Shown here piece by piece: positions 60,925 to 64,000 of a DNA stretch of 64,000 nucleotides. The translations under genes and the position numbers were made by a program. The stretch covers positions 105,807 through 169,806 of the forward strand of contig NZ_MVOH01000015.1 in NCBI RefSeq assembly GCF_002286935.1, read 5' to 3'. How positions within the stretch are numbered: the stretch's first letter is position 1; the number at the start of each line of letters is the position of its first letter. This stretch comes from Bifidobacterium criceti (GTDB lineage Bacteria; Actinomycetota; Actinomycetes; Actinomycetales; Bifidobacteriaceae). The notes under the pieces are model-generated. The model was not told the DNA's origin, did not search any database, and worked only from the letters and a program-made list of their open reading frames with translations.

Positions 60925-62352
60925 TCATAGCCATTCGTCCGGTTCGATGCCCTGGGGCCCCACGAATTCGCCATTCGGCACATAGCTTGGACGGCCTGCG
61001 TCGTCAAGCCGCGCGTCGCCGAAGAGGCTGACGTTGCGACCGAAGGTCCAATCACCCTCGACGTGGAACGAGGCAGCGGCGGCGATCGACGGCACACCGT
61101 ACGGGAACCGCTCCTCGAAATCCTGGATGTTCTTGTAGTAGCGTTTGTCGAGCTCGACGTTCGGGAAATGGTAGTCGCCGTCCTCCATCTCATAGGAATC
61201 GGTCAGATGGAAGCGGTCGGAACGCATGATGAACAGGTCGTCGGTCGTTTTGACGGGCAGGAAGCGCATACGGTCCACCTGTACGCATATCGCGCCGTTG
61301 AACAGGTTGACGGCGGCACCCATCGCCGTTTCGAGCTGGACGACCTTCGTCGATGCGGGGTCGGTCGGGTCGGCGGTCTTGTAGTTGCGGATGACCGGCA
61401 GCGGCAGCACGCCGTGGTACTCGTCGAGCATGCGGCGCAACGCGTCGATGCGTACCCAGATGTTGTTCGTGTTGAAGAACGGGTGCTTGTGGATATCCAT
61501 CGCGTCCGCGCGGTCCTCGGGGTCGACCTGGGTCATCTCGCGCAGCATGAGGCGTCCGGTGACACGGTCGCGCACGATGTGGCCGCCTTTGCGGTCCGCT
61601 TCGGTGCGTCGGGCGACTTCGATCATGATCGGGGCACCCGTGTTCTCGAAATGCTGTGCGAGCGTGCGCGAAGGACGTGCGCCGAGGTTGTCGGAATTGG
61701 AGATGAACAGGTATGTGAAGCCACGTTCGTCGAGGATGTCGAGCAGCCCGGATTCGTACAATGTCGAATACAGGTCGCCGTGCCCCGGTGGGCACCATTC
61801 GAGGTCGGGGTCCTTTGGCCAGTCGACCGGTGCGCCCGTCGCGAGGTCGATCTTCGGCTCGACATGCTGGATGATCTCGATCGGGACATCGGTCTGCGTG
61901 AAGTGGCGGTTCTTCGCGATCGCGTCCATCGTGTCCTTCGACGTGCGGAACGAATTCATGAACGTGAGCGGCAGTTCGACGCCGAGCCGTGTGCGTGCGG
62001 TGTCGACCTGGCCAAGGATGATGTCGAGGAAACGCATCGGGCGCGCCTTGTGGCGGCGCACCGGCAGCAGCGACTTCGCGTAGTTGAGCCCCATCGACGT
62101 GCCGAGGCCGCCGTTGAGCTTGAGGAACGCGGTCTTCGCGAACGCGTCGACGGCCTTGTCGTGGTTGATTGTCTCATAGACGTCGTGGAAGTTCGGGATG
62201 TCGGTTATCGGTTCGACGTCTGCCTCACGGATGTAGCTTGTGTTCTCCTCGTTGACCCACACGTCGTACAGATGCCCGAATTGGGCGATCGCGGTGTCAC
62301 TCATGCCATGCGCGCGCATCTTCTCCGCTGAGCGTTCGAAAACGTCGACCAT
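60925..62352 (-). CDS. UTP-glucose-1-phosphate uridylyltransferase, UDPGP (eukaryote-like) family
   Basis: A protein of 475 residues. The nucleotide-binding signature is LNGGLGTSMG near residue 78; PPGHGDLYSTLYESGLLD and FISNSDNLGA bind UTP and sugar phosphate. It makes UDP-glucose from glucose-1-P, needed for the Leloir and galacto-N-biose pathways. Start ATG 62352 is listed; GGAAAGGG lies about 14 nt upstream, so the in-frame TTG at 62364 is possible. The upstream gap (62353-62655) holds an 18-bp palindrome and tRNA promoter but no gene. Confidence 0.92.
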   Translation of the reverse strand: MVDVFERSAEKMRAHGMSDTAIAQFGHLYDVWVNEENTSYIREADVEPITDIPNFHDVYETINHDKAVDAFAKTAFLKLNGGLGTSMGLNYAKSLLPVRRHKARPMRFLDIILGQVDTARTRLGVELPLTFMNSFRTSKDTMDAIAKNRHFTQTDVPIEIIQHVEPKIDLATGAPVDWPKDPDLEWCPPGHGDLYSTLYESGLLDILDERGFTYLFISNSDNLGARPSRTLAQHFENTGAPIMIEVARRTEADRKGGHIVRDRVTGRLMLREMTQVDPEDRADAMDIHKHPFFNTNNIWVRIDALRRMLDEYHGVLPLPVIRNYKTADPTDPASTKVVQLETAMGAAVNLFNGAICVQVDRMRFLPVKTTDDLFIMRSDRFHLTDSYEMEDGDYHFPNVELDKRYYKNIQDFEERFPYGVPSIAAAASFHVEGDWTFGRNVSLFGDARLDDAGRPSYVPNGEFVGPQGIEPDEWL

Positions 62353-62494
62353 CGTCGTGACCAATCCCTTTCCGGTTGTGCACAGGCGCCGCTGTGCGTT
62401 TTGCCGTGTAACAGTGTAGCGACTCAACCTTGTATCTGTCTAATTGGATGCTGTACCGTCTGCATTATATGTGTTCATTATTCGATTTTCCCGC

Positions 62495-62512
62495 TGTTTT
62501 CCTTGGAAAACA
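62495..62512. promoter_or_regulatory. Palindromic operator candidate upstream of the UDP-glucose pyrophosphorylase gene
   Basis: TGTTTTCC-TT-GGAAAACA is an exact inverted repeat with a 2-nt centre, in an AT-rich stretch 143 nt before the start codon. It is of a size and symmetry typical of repressor operators; the regulator is unknown. Confidence 0.5.
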
Positions 62513-62599
62513 TGACGATTCGTTGCATTATACGGCATCGGACGTCGAGTGTCCCATCCGATGGCGCTGGTTTCCGTACGGCGTAGCCACGCGGACGAT

Positions 62600-62629
62600 T
62601 TGGCATTGTCGCGCAGGTTGTGCTAGATT
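62600..62629 (+). promoter_or_regulatory. Promoter of tRNA-Pro(GGG)
   Basis: TTGGCA (62600-62605) and TAGATT (62624-62629) are separated by 18 nt, 26 nt before the mature tRNA 5' end. Confidence 0.65.
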
Positions 62630-62655
62630 GACCTCTCGGTGCGACACGCACCGTT

Positions 62656-62732
<77 letters not shown>

Positions 62733-62734
62733 TA

Positions 62735-62773
62735 TGGGAAAGCCCGGAGCCTTTAAGGTTCCGGGCTTTCCCA
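62735..62773. terminator. Bidirectional terminator between tRNA-Pro(GGG) and der
   Basis: TGGGAAAGCCCGGA (62735-62748) pairs exactly with TCCGGGCTTTCCCA (62760-62773); an inner GCC/GGT extends it. It serves the tRNA on one strand and der (stop at 62787) on the other. Confidence 0.8.
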
Positions 62774-62786
62774 TTCTTCCGGCGTG

Positions 62787-64000
62787 TCACTTGCGGCGTT
62801 TCTTCTCGCGGATGTTGACGGAGATCTGGATCGGCGACCCCTCGAATCCGAACTCCTCGCGCAATTGCCGCTCGAGGAAACGGCGGTAGCCGTGCTCGAG
62901 GAAGCCCGTCGCGAAGACGACGAAGCGCGGCGGCCGGCTCGAGGCCTGCGTCGCGAAGAGGATGCGCGGCTGCTTGCCTCCGCGCAGCGGATGCGGGTGC
63001 GCGGCTTGGATCTTGCCGAGGAACGCGTTGAGTTTTCCTGTCGGAATGCGCTTGTCCCACGATTCGAGCGCCTGTGTCATCGCGCGCGACAGGCGGTTCG
63101 TATGCCAGCCGGTCTTCGCGGACAGGTTGACGCGCTGCGCCCATGTCACACGGTCGAACTCGGTCTTCCACAACCGCTCCATGCGCTGGCGGTCGAACTC
63201 GTCCATGAGGTCCCATTTGTTGAACACGAGCACGACCGCGCGCCCGGCGTCGACGGCGGAGCTCATGACCTTGAGGTCCTGGTCGGAGATCGGCACCGAC
63301 GCGTCGAAGAGAACGAGCGCAAGCTCGGCGCGTTCGATCGCGGCCTGCGTGCGCAGCGACGAATAGTATTCGGCACCCGACAGCTTGTGCTGCCTGCGTT
63401 TGATGCCGGCCGTGTCGATGAAGAGGTAGTCCTCGCCGTCGATTGTGACGATTTCGTCGACCGGGTCGCGCGTCGTGCCCGCAAGGTCGTTGACGACCGA
63501 ACGTTCCTCGTGCGCGAGTTGGTTGAGCAATGACGACTTGCCGACGTTCGGTTTGCCGACGAGCGCGACGCGCCGCAGATGCGAGGGTGTGAGGAAGCCG
63601 GACGTGCGCTCCGCGTTCCCAAGCGCGTCGAGCGCGGCATCGAGCAGGTCTCCTACTCCCCTGCCGTGCATCGCCGAAATCGGATACGGTTCGCCAAGGC
63701 CAAGCTTCCAAAATTCGGCGGCCATGTATTCGCTCATCTGGTCGTCGATCTTGTTGACGGCGACGACGACCGGTTTGCCGGCGGAGCGCAGCATCCTGAC
63801 GATGCGTTCGTCGGTCTGTGTCAGCCCGGTCTGCCCGTCGACGACGAACACGACGGCGTCCGCCAGTTCGACGGCGATCTGCGCCTGCGATGCGATCGCC
63901 GAATCGATGCCTTCGACGTCCGCCTCCCATCCGCCGGTGTCGACGAGTTTGAAATCGACGCCCGCCCATTCCGCAGAGTGGTACGCTGACGCGGCGTCCA
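62787..64000 (-). CDS. der: Ribosome-assembly GTPase Der (EngA), 5' part outside window
   Basis: About 403 codons are visible; the frame continues beyond 64000. Parts of the first GTPase domain ([22 protein letters not shown]) and the full second one ([43 protein letters not shown]) are present, followed by the KH-like domain ([32 protein letters not shown]). It works in 50S subunit maturation. In bifidobacteria der is often fused to cytidylate kinase; that portion would lie outside, so fusion cannot be judged. Confidence 0.96.
   Translation of the reverse strand, partial: DAASAYHSAEWAGVDFKLVDTGGWEADVEGIDSAIASQAQIAVELADAVVFVVDGQTGLTQTDERIVRMLRSAGKPVVVAVNKIDDQMSEYMAAEFWKLGLGEPYPISAMHGRGVGDLLDAALDALGNAERTSGFLTPSHLRRVALVGKPNVGKSSLLNQLAHEERSVVNDLAGTTRDPVDEIVTIDGEDYLFIDTAGIKRRQHKLSGAEYYSSLRTQAAIERAELALVLFDASVPISDQDLKVMSSAVDAGRAVVLVFNKWDLMDEFDRQRMERLWKTEFDRVTWAQRVNLSAKTGWHTNRLSRAMTQALESWDKRIPTGKLNAFLGKIQAAHPHPLRGGKQPRILFATQASSRPPRFVVFATGFLEHGYRRFLERQLREEFGFEGSPIQISVNIREKKRRK

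Overview
The window is chromosomal DNA of a high-GC Gram-positive bacterium, most likely a Bifidobacterium. The evidence is the G+C-rich codon use, actinobacterial marker genes (RbpA, a GarA-type FHA protein with an FtsR/Rv1828-type MerR regulator, a PafBC-like WYL protein next to HelY, an Rv3235-family protein, GuaB3), a fused TrpC-TrpB polypeptide, a eukaryote-type UDP-glucose pyrophosphorylase, and a perfect LacI-type operator in front of pyruvate kinase. The species cannot be decided from the sequence.

Layout. 1-9.2 kb: a metal-binding lipoprotein (cut by the window edge), folD, rpsA, coaE-uvrB, a TerC membrane protein and pyk. 9.3-10.8 kb: a tRNA with a Leu(CAA) anticodon, followed by a frameshifted relic of phage head genes. 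10.8-20.5 kb: two NUDIX hydrolases, an ANTAR response regulator, polA, a NIF3 protein, glgX, and a DUF998-like membrane protein separated from glgX by an 82-bp perfect palindrome. 20.6-26.1 kb: tRNA-Pro(TGG), a small unknown protein, an M23 peptidase-like protein, a sugar-binding lipoprotein, icd and guaB3. 26.1-26.8 kb: a relatively AT-rich gap with clustered DnaA-box-like sites and a possible 41-codon ORF. 26.8-36.1 kb: an Rv3235-family protein, a long-chain acyl-CoA ligase, def, and the translation/lipid run rpsB-tsf-pyrH-frr-cdsA-rlmN. 36.2-38.4 kb: a TetR regulator with tandem operators in front of a truncated ABC ATPase, facing an XRE membrane regulator. 38.7-46.4 kb: hisF-hisI-trpE, a uracil-DNA-glycosylase-like protein, two small charged proteins, and trpCB-trpA. 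46.4-54.1 kb: lgt, rpe, hisE-hisG, and pgsA-DUF881-sbp-DUF881-FHA-MerR-membrane protein. 54.6-60.8 kb (minus strand): HAD phosphatase, RbpA, HelY, a small membrane protein and a PafBC-like regulator. 60.9-64 kb: UDP-glucose pyrophosphorylase, tRNA-Pro(GGG), and the GTPase Der (cut by the window edge).

Most genes are core housekeeping in translation, replication and repair, central carbon metabolism, and His/Trp synthesis. Many units end in long perfect hairpins, and several genes have a -10-like hexamer 6-8 nt before the start codon with no ribosome binding site, which suggests leaderless mRNAs. The clearly non-core elements are the phage relic, the broken TetR/ABC locus and the AT-rich gaps.
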